DNA of 64,000 bases from Clostridiales bacterium (GTDB lineage: Bacteria; Bacillota; Clostridia; Lachnospirales; Lachnospiraceae). The position numbers and the translations under genes were made by a program. The notes below the pieces were generated by a model. That model was not told the DNA's origin, did no database searches, and worked only from the letters and a program-made list of their open reading frames with translations. Location: NCBI GenBank assembly GCA_020859985.1, contig JAJBVD010000027.1, positions 15,252 to 79,251 on the forward strand, given 5' to 3'. Each line of letters begins with the position of its first letter. The stretch's first letter is position 1. Below are positions 33,958 through 42,426 of the stretch, in pieces.

Positions 33958-35511
33958 TTACGAGTGCAGTTCCTCCAGCATCTCCACTGCCCGCCCTGCG
34001 AGCATTTCTGCCGCACCGCGCCCAAACGGGGAGTTCTGCGCCTCGTAGCAGCTGCGGTCGTAGGCTCCGGTGTCTGCCATGTACTTGGATGCACCGTTCA
34101 CCAGTGTGCAGATAAGAGTTGTGTCAAATGCGGACTGTTCCATGATGTCCGCCGCCGTGCGGCAGGTCAGCTCCGGCTTCACGCCCAGCAGGGCGATATT
34201 GCCAATGCGGATGCCCTCAATCTCGCTCTCACTCTCTCCGTCCGGTTCGTATATGGCGTTTCTGATCGGGCGCAGGCTGTGAAGGTCGCGGTTCATATGC
34301 TTTGCAGGCACGGTCAGCGTTGCGGAAATCGTCCGGATCGATAAAGTATCCTGATCCGTGGCCCGATTGCTGTCCTGATCTGTGTCCTGACCTGCGTTCC
34401 GATTGCTGTCCTGATCTGTGTTCCGACCTGTGTCCTGACCCACGCCCTGCTCTGCGTCCCGATCACAGGCAATTGCCTGCGCGATTTCCAGAATGCTGTC
34501 TTTCAGTCTGTCAGAAAGGCGGTCGCAGACCGCAAAGCCTGCTTCATGCAGATCTGTGCGGATTTTCTCTCCGTTTTCGAATGTCTCGTTCACTGCTTTT
34601 TCAACGGGAGCCTGATCCGCCGCCGCGCCGATTAAAAACATCACGACCGGAGTATTCACATTTGCTTTTTTCGTGCTGTCAGCATTCGTCTCGATGCCCT
34701 GAGCCTCTGTTTGAACAGTTTTTTCCGCATTTCCATATTTCTGCTCTAATATCCATTCTGCCTTCCGGCATGCGTTTCCGGCGATGTCGGATGTCACCGG
34801 CTTTTTGCCGTCTGTCAGTTCGGACTGATCCATCACGGAGGACTGAATGGCGAAATGGCTGATCAGGGCGATGGGGTTCCCATCCAGATCATTGAGGCGA
34901 AGCACAGTCACGGTCCGGTTCGTCGGGCCGTCGCCGTTTGTGCCGATCCACCAGCCGTCTGCCAGCTCGATGTCCCGGTTCGCAACGATTCCGCATTCAC
35001 CGGTGCCAACGCCAAGACGGGCCGGACGCAACTGCTCCACCGCGTCCGCTGCCGCGCCGACTGCCGCGTTCTGCAGAGCCTCACGGTATTGCTTTTTCAG
35101 CCCAATCTCTTTTTCCGACTTCATCATATGATCCGGCAGAAGATGCGGAGAGGAAAAGGAGTGCGTCACACACACCCAGATATTTGTCTCTTTTACGCCT
35201 GTTTTCTCCGCAATCAGAGAGCGGATTGCCGCTGTCTCTTCGCCTGGCATGGAGGTAATTTCCAGGGAGACAAGTATGATCGTCTCCTCACCCGACACTG
35301 GCATATTCCCATCGCAGTTCATGAAAGCAGCACTGCCCGATTTCTGTTCTGCTGCATTACTGCTCCCGTTGCTTTCTGAGCACCCGCTGCGAATCGCCAC
35401 TGCCCTTGCGTGGATCGGGTCATGGATCAATCCGAAATTCTCAACCGCCAGATAGTCCTGCGGGATCTCGATCACCCGCCTGCCTGCTCCTGCCTGTAAT
35501 CCTGCTTCCAT
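33958..35511 (-). CDS. Neutral ceramidase-like/alkaline hydrolase-like protein with low-complexity inserts
   Basis: 517 residues from the ATG at 35511 (AAAGGGG nine bases upstream); the track start is a GTG inside that spacer. Core features fit the 'neutral/alkaline non-lysosomal ceramidase N-terminal' family as found in Firmicutes: 'DPIHARAVAI' near the start, 'ILVSLEITSMPG', 'VCVTHSFSSPH' (His region), 'LISHFAIQSSVMD' and 'FLIGAAADQAP' (the G-x-A-x-D-Q loop), 'NIALLGVKPELTC', 'CTLVNGASKYMADTGAYDR'. No signal peptide, so it acts inside the cell. Three low-complexity inserts split the core: around residues 50-80 (S/N/G), 255-280 (T/A/N) and 365-410, the last a repeat 'GQDTDQDSNR' type made from tandem DNA at about 34350-34450. 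True substrate unknown. Confidence 0.7.
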   Translation of the reverse strand: MEAGLQAGAGRRVIEIPQDYLAVENFGLIHDPIHARAVAIRSGCSESNGSSNAAEQKSGSAAFMNCDGNMPVSGEETIILVSLEITSMPGEETAAIRSLIAEKTGVKETNIWVCVTHSFSSPHLLPDHMMKSEKEIGLKKQYREALQNAAVGAAADAVEQLRPARLGVGTGECGIVANRDIELADGWWIGTNGDGPTNRTVTVLRLNDLDGNPIALISHFAIQSSVMDQSELTDGKKPVTSDIAGNACRKAEWILEQKYGNAEKTVQTEAQGIETNADSTKKANVNTPVVMFLIGAAADQAPVEKAVNETFENGEKIRTDLHEAGFAVCDRLSDRLKDSILEIAQAIACDRDAEQGVGQDTGRNTDQDSNRNAGQDTDQDSNRATDQDTLSIRTISATLTVPAKHMNRDLHSLRPIRNAIYEPDGESESEIEGIRIGNIALLGVKPELTCRTAADIMEQSAFDTTLICTLVNGASKYMADTGAYDRSCYEAQNSPFGRGAAEMLAGRAVEMLEELHS

Positions 35512-35733
35512 ATTATGCACCCCTTTCTATATCATACTCTTTTGTCGTTTGAATCGTATGATGATACTATCCAAAAATCTCTAACGCTGCTATTATCCCG
35601 GTTTTCGATAAAATGAATGCTGTACTGTCCCATCCGCCCACAGGATACTTTTGCCCGTTTTATCTCTTCAAATTTCGGCGTCTGCCATCTGCAAAATCCG
35701 GTCAGATCAGTCCTGCGCTGCTCACTGCAAACA

Positions 35734-36165
35734 TCACCACGCCAGCAGCGCGCTGCACATCGCCTCAGTCGAATCCACGCTCTCGTAGTTGAACACGCAC
35801 ACTGCGCCGTCTGTCGTAGTCAGAACGATATAGCTTTCCACAGACTGTTTGATGCACAGCGTGTACTGCCCCCAGTCCTCATTCTCCCAGGTGCCGACGA
35901 TATATTTTTTCTCAGAAATGCTTTCTACGGCATCCCCCATCGTAAATGTCGTCACAAGCTCGGCCGACTGAATATCATCCTTTGAAAACTGCACCACCGC
36001 CTCGTCTTCATATATGATGGTAAATACCTCGTCCTCAATCTCCACCGCCACCGTGGTGGATTTAAAAATGCCGAGCGCGTTCACAATCGCCACAATCACA
36101 ATGACCCCGACCAGAATTTTCAACATATTCATCAGGCCCTGATGTTTTTCTGCAAAGTCACCCAT
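35734..36165 (-). CDS. Small single-pass membrane protein with PH-like beta domain
   Basis: 143 residues. One membrane segment 'MLKILVGVIVIVAIVNALGIF' (about 14-34), then an outside-facing or cytoplasmic beta-rich part 'VEIEDEVFTIIYEDEAVVQFSKDDIQSAELV' ending 'ESYIVLTTTDGAVCVFNYESVDSTEAMCSAL'. This pattern (strand, 'F-x-x-D-I-x-S/E' turn, strands, final 'S--T--M---L') is typical of bacterial PH-like YcxB/YdbT-type domains. GGAAAC... before the ATG is weak; the start is the only ATG that fits. Lies between the MBL hydrolase and ceramidase-like genes on the same strand. Function unknown. Confidence 0.7.
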   Translation of the reverse strand: MGDFAEKHQGLMNMLKILVGVIVIVAIVNALGIFKSTTVAVEIEDEVFTIIYEDEAVVQFSKDDIQSAELVTTFTMGDAVESISEKKYIVGTWENEDWGQYTLCIKQSVESYIVLTTTDGAVCVFNYESVDSTEAMCSALLAW

Positions 36166-36305
36166 ATGTTTCCTTTCTCCTGCCAGACATCCGACATTCT
36201 TTTCGATGCGGGCGGTAAAATAACTGCACCCTGTTACTATTATCCGCCCTGCCTCGCTGCTGGTTCCTGCCTAATTCTCCGTAAGCGCAAGTCAAATAGT
36301 CCATA

Positions 36306-37205
36306 CTACAGCATCGTCTTATCATAGGAAAACTGATAGCCCCTGTACACGACGTCCACCATGTTGGGATTCTCCTTGAAAAATCCGGCTTTCGGGACAT
36401 CCGCGCTGTGCGGGAACTGACAGTCATAAATAATATGACCCTCGGCGTCCCGCTCATCCTCCATCGGCGGACGGTTCCCGCTCGGGCGCGCCTTTTCAAG
36501 TTCTTCTCCATCCAGAATTTTACAGGCGGCCTCATGAAAGATCTCCAGCGCATCATCCGCCACCTTCTGCGCACCGCCGTAGACAGCGTCAAATTCATCT
36601 TTGTGGACAAGCAGCTTTTCCAGATCATTTTTCCATTTGCTGACGGTGTCATTGAGTGTCTTGCCGTGTCCCATGATCTCGTCGCCGGTGAAGAGAAGCC
36701 GGTGCGTCCGGTCGAGAATCGCGATCCCATCCGCGGTATGATCGCCGATGCGGATAATCTCCAGCTCACGGCCTTTTAAGGGAATGATGTCTCCGTCGCC
36801 GACCACCGTTTTCGGATAATCGGGTTCCGGAAACGTGATCCCGTCAAAGCTCGGGTAGGGAATGGAAGCCAGATCAAGCGCCTCTTTCCCCATGTACGCC
36901 ATATCAAAATAAAAATTGTTTGCGGTATGATCGAAATGATGGTGGGTGTTGATCACCCAGGGAACCGGCTTCCCGCAGAGTTTTTCAAGATATTCCCTTA
37001 AATTGCCCGCGCCGTATCCGGTATCAATCGCCACACCGGCCTCCTCCCCGACCAGCAGATAATGATAATCGCCTGAGCTCATGATCTGCCAGGTGTTCTC
37101 ATCGATCTGTATCGCCTCGTAATAGGGAACATCCATTGGAGTCAGAATGCCATCCTTATGGCGGATCAGAATGTCATGTTTTGGAGAAAAATCAATCGCG
37201 TTCAT
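36306..37205 (-). CDS. Metallo-beta-lactamase fold hydrolase
   Basis: 299 residues from the ATG at 37205, which follows GGGAGG; the track start is too far upstream. Metal site: 'WVINTHHHFDHTANN' (about 80-95; H-x-H-x-D-H), His in 'RIGDHTADGIAIL' and Asp in 'LLFTGDEIMGHG'. 'GVAIDTGYGAGNLREYLE' precedes it. The C-terminal part has 'FDAVYGGAQKVADDALEIFHEAACKIL' and an acidic end. Normal length for glyoxalase-II-like MBL enzymes. Cytoplasmic. It is divergent from the first LysR gene with about 108 bases between the starts, the classical LysR arrangement, so this gene is the likeliest target. Substrate unknown. Confidence 0.9.
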   Translation of the reverse strand: MNAIDFSPKHDILIRHKDGILTPMDVPYYEAIQIDENTWQIMSSGDYHYLLVGEEAGVAIDTGYGAGNLREYLEKLCGKPVPWVINTHHHFDHTANNFYFDMAYMGKEALDLASIPYPSFDGITFPEPDYPKTVVGDGDIIPLKGRELEIIRIGDHTADGIAILDRTHRLLFTGDEIMGHGKTLNDTVSKWKNDLEKLLVHKDEFDAVYGGAQKVADDALEIFHEAACKILDGEELEKARPSGNRPPMEDERDAEGHIIYDCQFPHSADVPKAGFFKENPNMVDVVYRGYQFSYDKTML

Positions 37206-37217
37206 GTGTCCCTCCCG

Positions 37218-37246
37218 TTGCTTTTTTTGTCTATAAATGCTATAAT
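37218..37246 (+). promoter_or_regulatory. Promoter for the first LysR gene
   Basis: TTGCTT, 17-base spacer, TATAAT, 67 bases before the ATG. It lies in the divergent control region shared with the MBL gene. Confidence 0.5.
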
Positions 37247-37313
37247 ACATCAATTCTTAATAATATTTTGTACAAACTGCTGAACAGGCAATTTTTCAAA
37301 AGGATGAATCCAT

Positions 37314-38279
37314 ATGTTAGAAAGCAGCGCCATAAAATATCTGAATGATTTTATCGCACTCGCCCATGCCGGCAATTACACGAAAGCCTGCGACCAGCTC
37401 TATCTCTCGAAGACTACCCTGACCAAACACATCAAAGATCTGGAAGCAAGCCTGGAGCATAAGCTCTTTGCCCTGTCCGGTCACAAGCTCGTGCTGACCG
37501 AGTTCGGCAAGCTTTTTCTGGGCTACGCCGAACGTTTTGCCGCGTTGGATGAGGAATATGAACATGCAAGGGCTTCCTTTGACGAGGACGTCTCGTCTGA
37601 GGTGCGCGTCGCCGTCTCGCTCCATATGAACTGCGATCACATGATGAATATGCTCTGGGATCATTTCGTCCCGTCGCATACGCAGTATCACCTCTCGACG
37701 ATTGAATATCAGGCAGGCGCACTTAGCCGTGAGGACCTGTTTGCCATGGGCTACGAGCTGGTGTTCGGTCTTTCCGCGAAACCGGACGATTCCTCGTATG
37801 GATGCTTTACCTGGGCGGAAAGCACCCTGGTCGCTCTTCTTCCGTTGTCGCATCCGCTTGCCGCGAAAAAGCAGATCCGTCTGCAGGAGCTCCGTGCAGA
37901 GTCCTTTGTCCTGCCTCCCAGAGACACCTCTCTGTACCGGCTGATCGTGGAAGTCTGTCAGGGAGCAGGATTTGACCCGCATGTCAACTTTACGATTCAG
38001 GGAAGCGCGAATCTGACGGAACTTGTATCCGGAAATGTCGGCATATCCATTTCCACTGCCAACGATATTCCCGAATGGGTTTACTCAAAAACGGTAGCGA
38101 TCGTGCCGCTTGATCCGCCGGTACCTGTTTACTTGAATCTATACTATCGCAATGACCGGACGCTGTCCCGGCCTGCACGCAGCTTTTTCGACTACGCGAA
38201 ACTCATTCACCGGGATCACACAATGGACATCCCTTATTACGGACCGGAGGCTGGAGTTGAAAACCCTTTTTTTAAATGA
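37314..38279 (+). CDS. LysR family transcriptional regulator 1
   Basis: 321 residues. Winged HTH at about 8-66: 'YLNDFIALAHAGNYTKACDQLYLSKTTLTKHIKDLEASLEHKLF' (landmark), with 'LT-FG' wing 'LVLTEFGKLFLGYAERF'. Then the two-lobe effector domain with 'VRVAVSLHMNCDHMMNML' (about 98-115) and 'LVALLPLSHPLAAKKQIRLQELRAESFVLPP'. AAAAGGA lies before the ATG. Its 3' end overlaps the start of a second LysR gene by 23 bases, so the two are co-translated. Divergent to the MBL hydrolase gene. Effector unknown; likely a small acid related to the hydrolase cluster. Confidence 0.92.
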   Translation: MLESSAIKYLNDFIALAHAGNYTKACDQLYLSKTTLTKHIKDLEASLEHKLFALSGHKLVLTEFGKLFLGYAERFAALDEEYEHARASFDEDVSSEVRVAVSLHMNCDHMMNMLWDHFVPSHTQYHLSTIEYQAGALSREDLFAMGYELVFGLSAKPDDSSYGCFTWAESTLVALLPLSHPLAAKKQIRLQELRAESFVLPPRDTSLYRLIVEVCQGAGFDPHVNFTIQGSANLTELVSGNVGISISTANDIPEWVYSKTVAIVPLDPPVPVYLNLYYRNDRTLSRPARSFFDYAKLIHRDHTMDIPYYGPEAGVENPFFK

Positions 38280-39144
38280 ATTTCTCGTCCTTGCGGACCA
38301 GCTGAATTTCTCCAATGCCGCGAAAAAGCTCGGCATCAATCAGTCTGCTCTCTCCCGCCACATCAAGCAGCTGGAGGAAGAGCTCGGTGTGCAGCTTTTC
38401 TCACGCACTACGCAGAAGATTGAACTGACGCCCTACGGCATCGCGTTTCTTCCGCATGCAATCTCCATTAAGGAGCATGAAAAAGCATTTGAACTTGCTG
38501 CGGATGCCATCCGCCGGGACACCGCGCACCGTATTTCCCTTGGGGTCTGCGGCTTTCCGGGATACTACGGCATCACCGCGCTTTTTTCCGAGTTTAAAAA
38601 TCAGTACCCGGAATCCATCATTGACGTAAGCATGGGCTCAACCGAGGAAATGCTCGGCCGTCTGCAGTCCGGCGTTCTGGATATCGCGTTTGTCCACGAT
38701 ACGGGCGGTCTCACCGAGGATTATACCATGATTCCGTACCGGGAGGACTATCTTTCTGTCAGCCTTCCGGCAAAACACCGGCTCGCGAAGGCGAAATCCC
38801 TGCGGCTGATCGATCTGAAAGACGAGGTCTTTTTCATCCGCCACAAGAAGGGTTCGACGCCCTGGAATTTTGAAGTTCAGGCGTTAAAAGACGCCGGTTT
38901 TACCCCAAAGCTCTCTTCCAGCAAAAACACCTGGGAGGATTCGGTCATCAACCGCTTCAACGAAGTCTCCCTTGTAAAACAGGGTCTGGCGGATAAGCTT
39001 CAGGGCAATGTCCATGTCGCCGTAGTTGATTTGGAGCCGCGCATCCACACAGACCTCTACCTGATCTACCCGGCAAACCGGCGGCTGACAAGCATCGTCA
39101 ATGCGTTTGTAAGCTATACCGCGGAGCATCGGCTCCCATTGTGA
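38257..39144 (+). CDS. LysR family transcriptional regulator 2
   Basis: 295 residues from a TTG at 38257, six bases after GGAGG. The track's upstream start would overlap the first LysR by 128 bases and adds residues that do not belong to the HTH. The domain begins at once: 'LKTLFLNEFLVLADQLNFSNAAKKLGINQSALSRHIKQLEEELG' (landmark), wing 'IELTPYGIAFLPHA'. Effector domain: 'RISLGVCGFPGYYGITALFSEF', 'GVLDIAFVHDTG', 'LSVSLPAKHRLAKAKSLRLIDLKDE'. The TTG and the overlap with gene 1 imply coupled and lower translation. Two LysR genes in one operon are unusual; they may act as a pair on the divergent hydrolase promoter. Confidence 0.9.
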   Translation: MKTLFLNEFLVLADQLNFSNAAKKLGINQSALSRHIKQLEEELGVQLFSRTTQKIELTPYGIAFLPHAISIKEHEKAFELAADAIRRDTAHRISLGVCGFPGYYGITALFSEFKNQYPESIIDVSMGSTEEMLGRLQSGVLDIAFVHDTGGLTEDYTMIPYREDYLSVSLPAKHRLAKAKSLRLIDLKDEVFFIRHKKGSTPWNFEVQALKDAGFTPKLSSSKNTWEDSVINRFNEVSLVKQGLADKLQGNVHVAVVDLEPRIHTDLYLIYPANRRLTSIVNAFVSYTAEHRLPL

Positions 39145-39212
39145 AGATCTTGTTTCATCTATTTCAACGGATTATTTTTCTTTCCGTGATGTGCCGCATA
39201 TTCTGCGTAATT

Positions 39213-39250
39213 CCCCTGGCAGGATTGTTTATCCTGTCAGGGATTTTTTA
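39213..39250 (+). terminator. Intrinsic terminator after the LysR pair
   Basis: CCCTGGCAGGAT, five-base loop, ATCCTGTCAGGG, then ATTTTTTA. Strong 12-bp stem (one G-T) with a T run, 70 bases after the stop. Confidence 0.88.
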
Positions 39251-39270
39251 CTTTACAGGGAACTTCGATT

Positions 39271-40524
39271 TTATATTTTCTCCTTCGAAAACAGCCACTC
39301 GCGGATTGCTTCGATATCATATGCGGTCTTCCACGTATTCATATGGTGTTCGCCGCCGCGGCTGCTCCAGCCGTTCGCAACCGTCTCAATCTTATACGGC
39401 GTATAAATGACGTTCGCACCCGTTGCGATCAGTTCTTTTGCGATCTCATCATATTCCTCCTGCGTGGCTCCGGCATCGATCACTTTTCTCGCCACCAGCG
39501 CGCCTTTTGACTCCATCTCACATGCCATCTGATTCATGATCGGGAACGCTTTCGCGTCGCCCATGGAATTCAGCATCCAGAGGTTCTGTTTTTCCAGTCC
39601 CTGTATCTGCCGGTCGTCCCACTGCCCCGCCACGAGGTAGGAAGCCGCGAACAGATCCGGATAGCGCACATTCAGTACGATCGAGGACATACAGCCCATC
39701 GACTGTCCGGTCGTATAAAGCCGGCTGCGGTCCACCGGATACTGCTCACATACCCAATCCAGCAGACGTTTTGCCGTCTCCAGACGGGGATCGACGTTCC
39801 AGTCGTCGTCCACGATCGGCGGCCCGTCAAACTGCGGCGCCAGCACAAAGCATTTGCGCCTGGCCTGCTCCTCCGGTTTTGCCCAGACGATCGCGCCCAC
39901 GCCCTGCGTCAGTGTCAGCTTCGGTTCTTTTCCGCAGGGACCCGCATCATGGATGAACTGCACCAGCGGGTACGTTTTCCCCGGTTCGCAGTCCTTCGGG
40001 ATATAAAGATTGTAAGAGAGCCCCTCAAATTCTCCCTGTATAAAGTCATCCACAACAAGGTTGCACACACGGTCGTTCTGGTCTGCAGCGGTGCATACCG
40101 GGGCAGCAGCTTTTCTGCTGCCCCCAATGGCTGAAGGCTCCACGCCCGAAGCAGCTTTCGCATTGGCATTCAGATCTTCATCAGCTGAGGTACCCGCTGT
40201 ATCCATCACACTCCCGTCCGCCGCCCTGACCAGCCCGCACTGGCGGACCGTGACCACGGCCTCATCCAGTACCGTAGACGTATGCTGCCAGGGATTTCCC
40301 GGGTGAAAAAGTGAAGCCGCCTCGTCGTCCGGTGAGAGAAGCAGTATGACCGTGTTTCCGGAAACTTCGATGCCGGTGATCGTCCGGTTCTCCACCTCAA
40401 ACGCGTCTGCCGCCGTGTCCGCGGCAAGCGGCCGGTCATATTCCAACTCGGCCTGCGTACACTTTTGTCCGTCCGGTCCTACCTCTGTCACAGCCGTAAT
40501 ATGTAAAATGTGTTTGTTGTTCAT
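39271..40524 (-). CDS. Alpha/beta-hydrolase esterase with N-terminal Ig-like region
   Basis: 417 residues, no signal peptide. Residues 1-105 are beta-rich ('LHITAVTEVGPDGQKCTQAELEYDRPL' start), like the accessory domain of PHB-depolymerase-type esterases. Residues about 110-150 are a low-complexity insert ('DEDLNANAKAASGVEPSAIG'). The hydrolase from about 158 has 'LSYNLYIPKDCEPGKTYPLVQFIHDAG' (oxyanion), nucleophile 'LYTTGQSMGCMSS' (Ser about 276), and a late His in 'SSRGGEHHMNTWKTAYD' (about 395). This fits the peptidase-like or feruloyl esterase-like 'prolyl oligopeptidase family serine hydrolase' class. Ends just after the LysR terminator on the other strand. Substrate unknown; probably part of the hydrolase cluster. 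Confidence 0.88.
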   Translation of the reverse strand: MNNKHILHITAVTEVGPDGQKCTQAELEYDRPLAADTAADAFEVENRTITGIEVSGNTVILLLSPDDEAASLFHPGNPWQHTSTVLDEAVVTVRQCGLVRAADGSVMDTAGTSADEDLNANAKAASGVEPSAIGGSRKAAAPVCTAADQNDRVCNLVVDDFIQGEFEGLSYNLYIPKDCEPGKTYPLVQFIHDAGPCGKEPKLTLTQGVGAIVWAKPEEQARRKCFVLAPQFDGPPIVDDDWNVDPRLETAKRLLDWVCEQYPVDRSRLYTTGQSMGCMSSIVLNVRYPDLFAASYLVAGQWDDRQIQGLEKQNLWMLNSMGDAKAFPIMNQMACEMESKGALVARKVIDAGATQEEYDEIAKELIATGANVIYTPYKIETVANGWSSRGGEHHMNTWKTAYDIEAIREWLFSKEKI

Positions 40525-40586
40525 GTTTGTCTCCGTAAAATTTTACGTCATATGATTCAAGCGACAAAAGGGACATGATACCACGG

Positions 40587-40633
40587 TCCCCAAGGTCATG
40601 AATAGGAACGCAAGCGTTCCATTCCTGACCTTT
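40587..40633. repeat. Long inverted repeat upstream of the esterase
   Basis: AAGGTCATGAATAGGAACG and CGTTCCATTCCTGACCTT around a four-base loop, an almost complete 18-bp hairpin. It is flanked by a second, outer pairing (GGGACATGATAC with GTCCC and GTATCAT). It lies in the leader of the esterase and also after the membrane-protein gene, so it may be a terminator or an RNA control element. Confidence 0.6.
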
Positions 40634-40652
40634 TGTCCCTTGTATCATTATG

Positions 40653-41378
40653 TTACCAGATTTCATGCGCCTCCCCGGCGGGAAGCACAGTATGATTTTC
40701 CTCTTCCCGGTACGGCATCCCTCTCTCGATCAGGTACACGGCAAGCACCGCGGCCGCGCAGAGCAGCACACCGCCCGCCAGCTTCAGTTCCTGCAGGGGA
40801 GACGTCACACCCGGAAAGATATTGACGACGATCATCAGCGCCGTCGCCGTCAGGCAGACGGACGCGATGAGCGACGCTTTTTTCAGATTGTCAGAGGAGC
40901 TTTGATGGTCATACAATGTCATCCGCTTTCTCATAAAAACGTAGTTGATGGCAGCAGCGGCCAGCAGGACTAGGGCAACGACCGATATCAGCTCCGGAGC
41001 TGCCACCAGAAGAGACCGGGTCCCGTCAAACCCGTCCATGCACATCAAAGAGACATACCCGATAATGGCAGCCGCGACCAGCAGCACATACAGCAGGCGG
41101 TACCAGATATACATGGCCGGTTCAACATCCTGATACAGCCATGGTTCCGTATAGAACCGCTCGATCTTAATGCCTCCATTGGGCTTCTCTGTGCGGATTT
41201 CCGTATAGCCCCGAAAATATCTGTGGAAATACCTGCTGCGGTGAATGTCGTCGTCCGTACTCTTTCCCATTTTCTGGTCCAGCTTCCAGTTCGAGTTCAC
41301 GCCGTAGATATCGTTTCCGACCTTTTCCGGTCCTTTCTTCTCTTTTTTATTTGCAGACCTTTTGAACACTGCTCTCAC
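40653..41378 (-). CDS. Membrane protein with four predicted segments, family not recognised
   Basis: 241 residues. Basic hydrophilic start of about 90 residues ('KRSANKKEKKGPEK', 'RYFHRYFRGYTEIRTEKPNGG'), then four membrane segments: 'YVLLVAAAIIGYVSLM', 'LISVVALVLLAAAAINYVFM', 'LIASVCLTATALMIVVNIF', 'LKLAGGVLLCAAAVLAVYLI'. Tail 'EEENHTVLPAGEAHEIW'. The start is a GTG at 41378 or another GTG three codons later; GAGGA fits the second better. It lies between the esterase and the peptide transporter, same strand, with a dispersed repeat between it and the transporter. No function can be given. Confidence 0.7.
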   Translation of the reverse strand: MRAVFKRSANKKEKKGPEKVGNDIYGVNSNWKLDQKMGKSTDDDIHRSRYFHRYFRGYTEIRTEKPNGGIKIERFYTEPWLYQDVEPAMYIWYRLLYVLLVAAAIIGYVSLMCMDGFDGTRSLLVAAPELISVVALVLLAAAAINYVFMRKRMTLYDHQSSSDNLKKASLIASVCLTATALMIVVNIFPGVTSPLQELKLAGGVLLCAAAVLAVYLIERGMPYREEENHTVLPAGEAHEIW

Positions 41379-41418
41379 ATCCTCTTAAATCCGATAATAT
41401 TGTCACTGTGATGATATT

Positions 41419-41445
41419 GTAAATGTTCCGTACTTTCACAGCTAC
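41419..41445. repeat. Dispersed palindromic repeat, copy 4
   Basis: GTAAATGT-TCCGTACTTTC-ACAGCTAC. One change in each arm compared with the copy at 4613; between the oligopeptide transporter and the membrane protein. Confidence 0.55.
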
Positions 41446-41473
41446 ATGGCTTCTGAATTACTGAAATATCCTG

Positions 41474-42424
41474 TCAGTCATTGATTTCCTTCACTCTGCA
41501 GCAGGACACGAAATGTCTCGGCTCGATCTCCTCCAGCACCTGCGGCTCGCGGCATTTGTCACACGCGTACGGACAGCGTGCCGCAAAGCGGCAGCCCGGC
41601 TCCGGATTGATGGCTGATGTGATCTCGCCCTTCAGCTGCACACGCTGCATCGGATGATCCAGATCCGTCGACGGGATTGCCGACAACAGAGCCTTTGTAT
41701 ACGGATGCAGCGGGCGGCGGAACAGCTCGCGGGACGGGCTGGTCTCGACCAGCTGTCCTAAATACATGACACAGATATCATCTGAAATGTGGCGGACGAC
41801 CGAGAGGTCATGCGTCACGAACATGTACGTCAGCTGCATCTGCTCCTGCAGGTCCATCAGCAGGTTCAGTACCTGCGCCTGGATGGAAACGTCCAGCGCC
41901 GACACCGGCTCATCGCACATGATAAACTGCGGATTCAGTGCCAGAGCGCGGGCGATGCCGACTCTCTGGCGGCGGCCGCCGTCCATCTCATGCGGATACG
42001 CGAGACGGAGACGTTCTTCGATGCCGACCAGATCCATCAGCTCTTCCGTGCGCTGCTGCACCTGCGCCTTTGTGTAACGGTGTGATTCCTGCAGCGGCTC
42101 CTTGATCGTCGCCTCCACGCTGGAGCGCGGGTTCAGGGACGAGTACGGATCCTGAAAAACGATGCTGACCTTCTCACGCAGCTCGCGGAGCTTTTTGCCC
42201 TTTGCGTAGGTGATGTCCTCACCGTCCAGGCGGACGACGCCGTCGGTCGCGTCCAGCAGGCGGATGATGGTTCGTCCCAGCGTGCTCTTGCCGCAGCCGG
42301 ACTCGCCTACAACGCCCATCGTGTGCCCCTTTTCAATGGATAACGTAATATCGTCAACGGCGTGGTTCGTACCGGCGCCTACGCTGAAATATTTCTTTAA
42401 ATGTTCTACCTCAAGTAATGCCAT
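41474..42424 (-). CDS. Oligopeptide/dipeptide ABC transporter ATP-binding protein (OppF/DppF type)
   Basis: 316 residues from the ATG at 42424 (GGGAGG nine bases upstream); the track's GTG overlaps the preceding stop. Walker A 'GVVGESGCGKSTLGRT', Q-loop 'VFQDPYSSLNPR', signature 'MDGGRRQRVGIARAL' (LSGGQ changed to MDGGR, as in some OppF proteins), Walker B 'FIMCDEPVSALDVS', H-loop 'MFVTHDLSVV'. The C-terminal oligopeptide extension has the cysteines 'PGCRFAARCPYACDKC', where an iron-sulfur or structural site is usual. Acts with OppD to power the two permeases. Last of five co-directional genes; coding overlaps OppD by start and stop. Confidence 0.95.
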   Translation of the reverse strand: MALLEVEHLKKYFSVGAGTNHAVDDITLSIEKGHTMGVVGESGCGKSTLGRTIIRLLDATDGVVRLDGEDITYAKGKKLRELREKVSIVFQDPYSSLNPRSSVEATIKEPLQESHRYTKAQVQQRTEELMDLVGIEERLRLAYPHEMDGGRRQRVGIARALALNPQFIMCDEPVSALDVSIQAQVLNLLMDLQEQMQLTYMFVTHDLSVVRHISDDICVMYLGQLVETSPSRELFRRPLHPYTKALLSAIPSTDLDHPMQRVQLKGEITSAINPEPGCRFAARCPYACDKCREPQVLEEIEPRHFVSCCRVKEIND

Positions 42425-42426
42425 AC

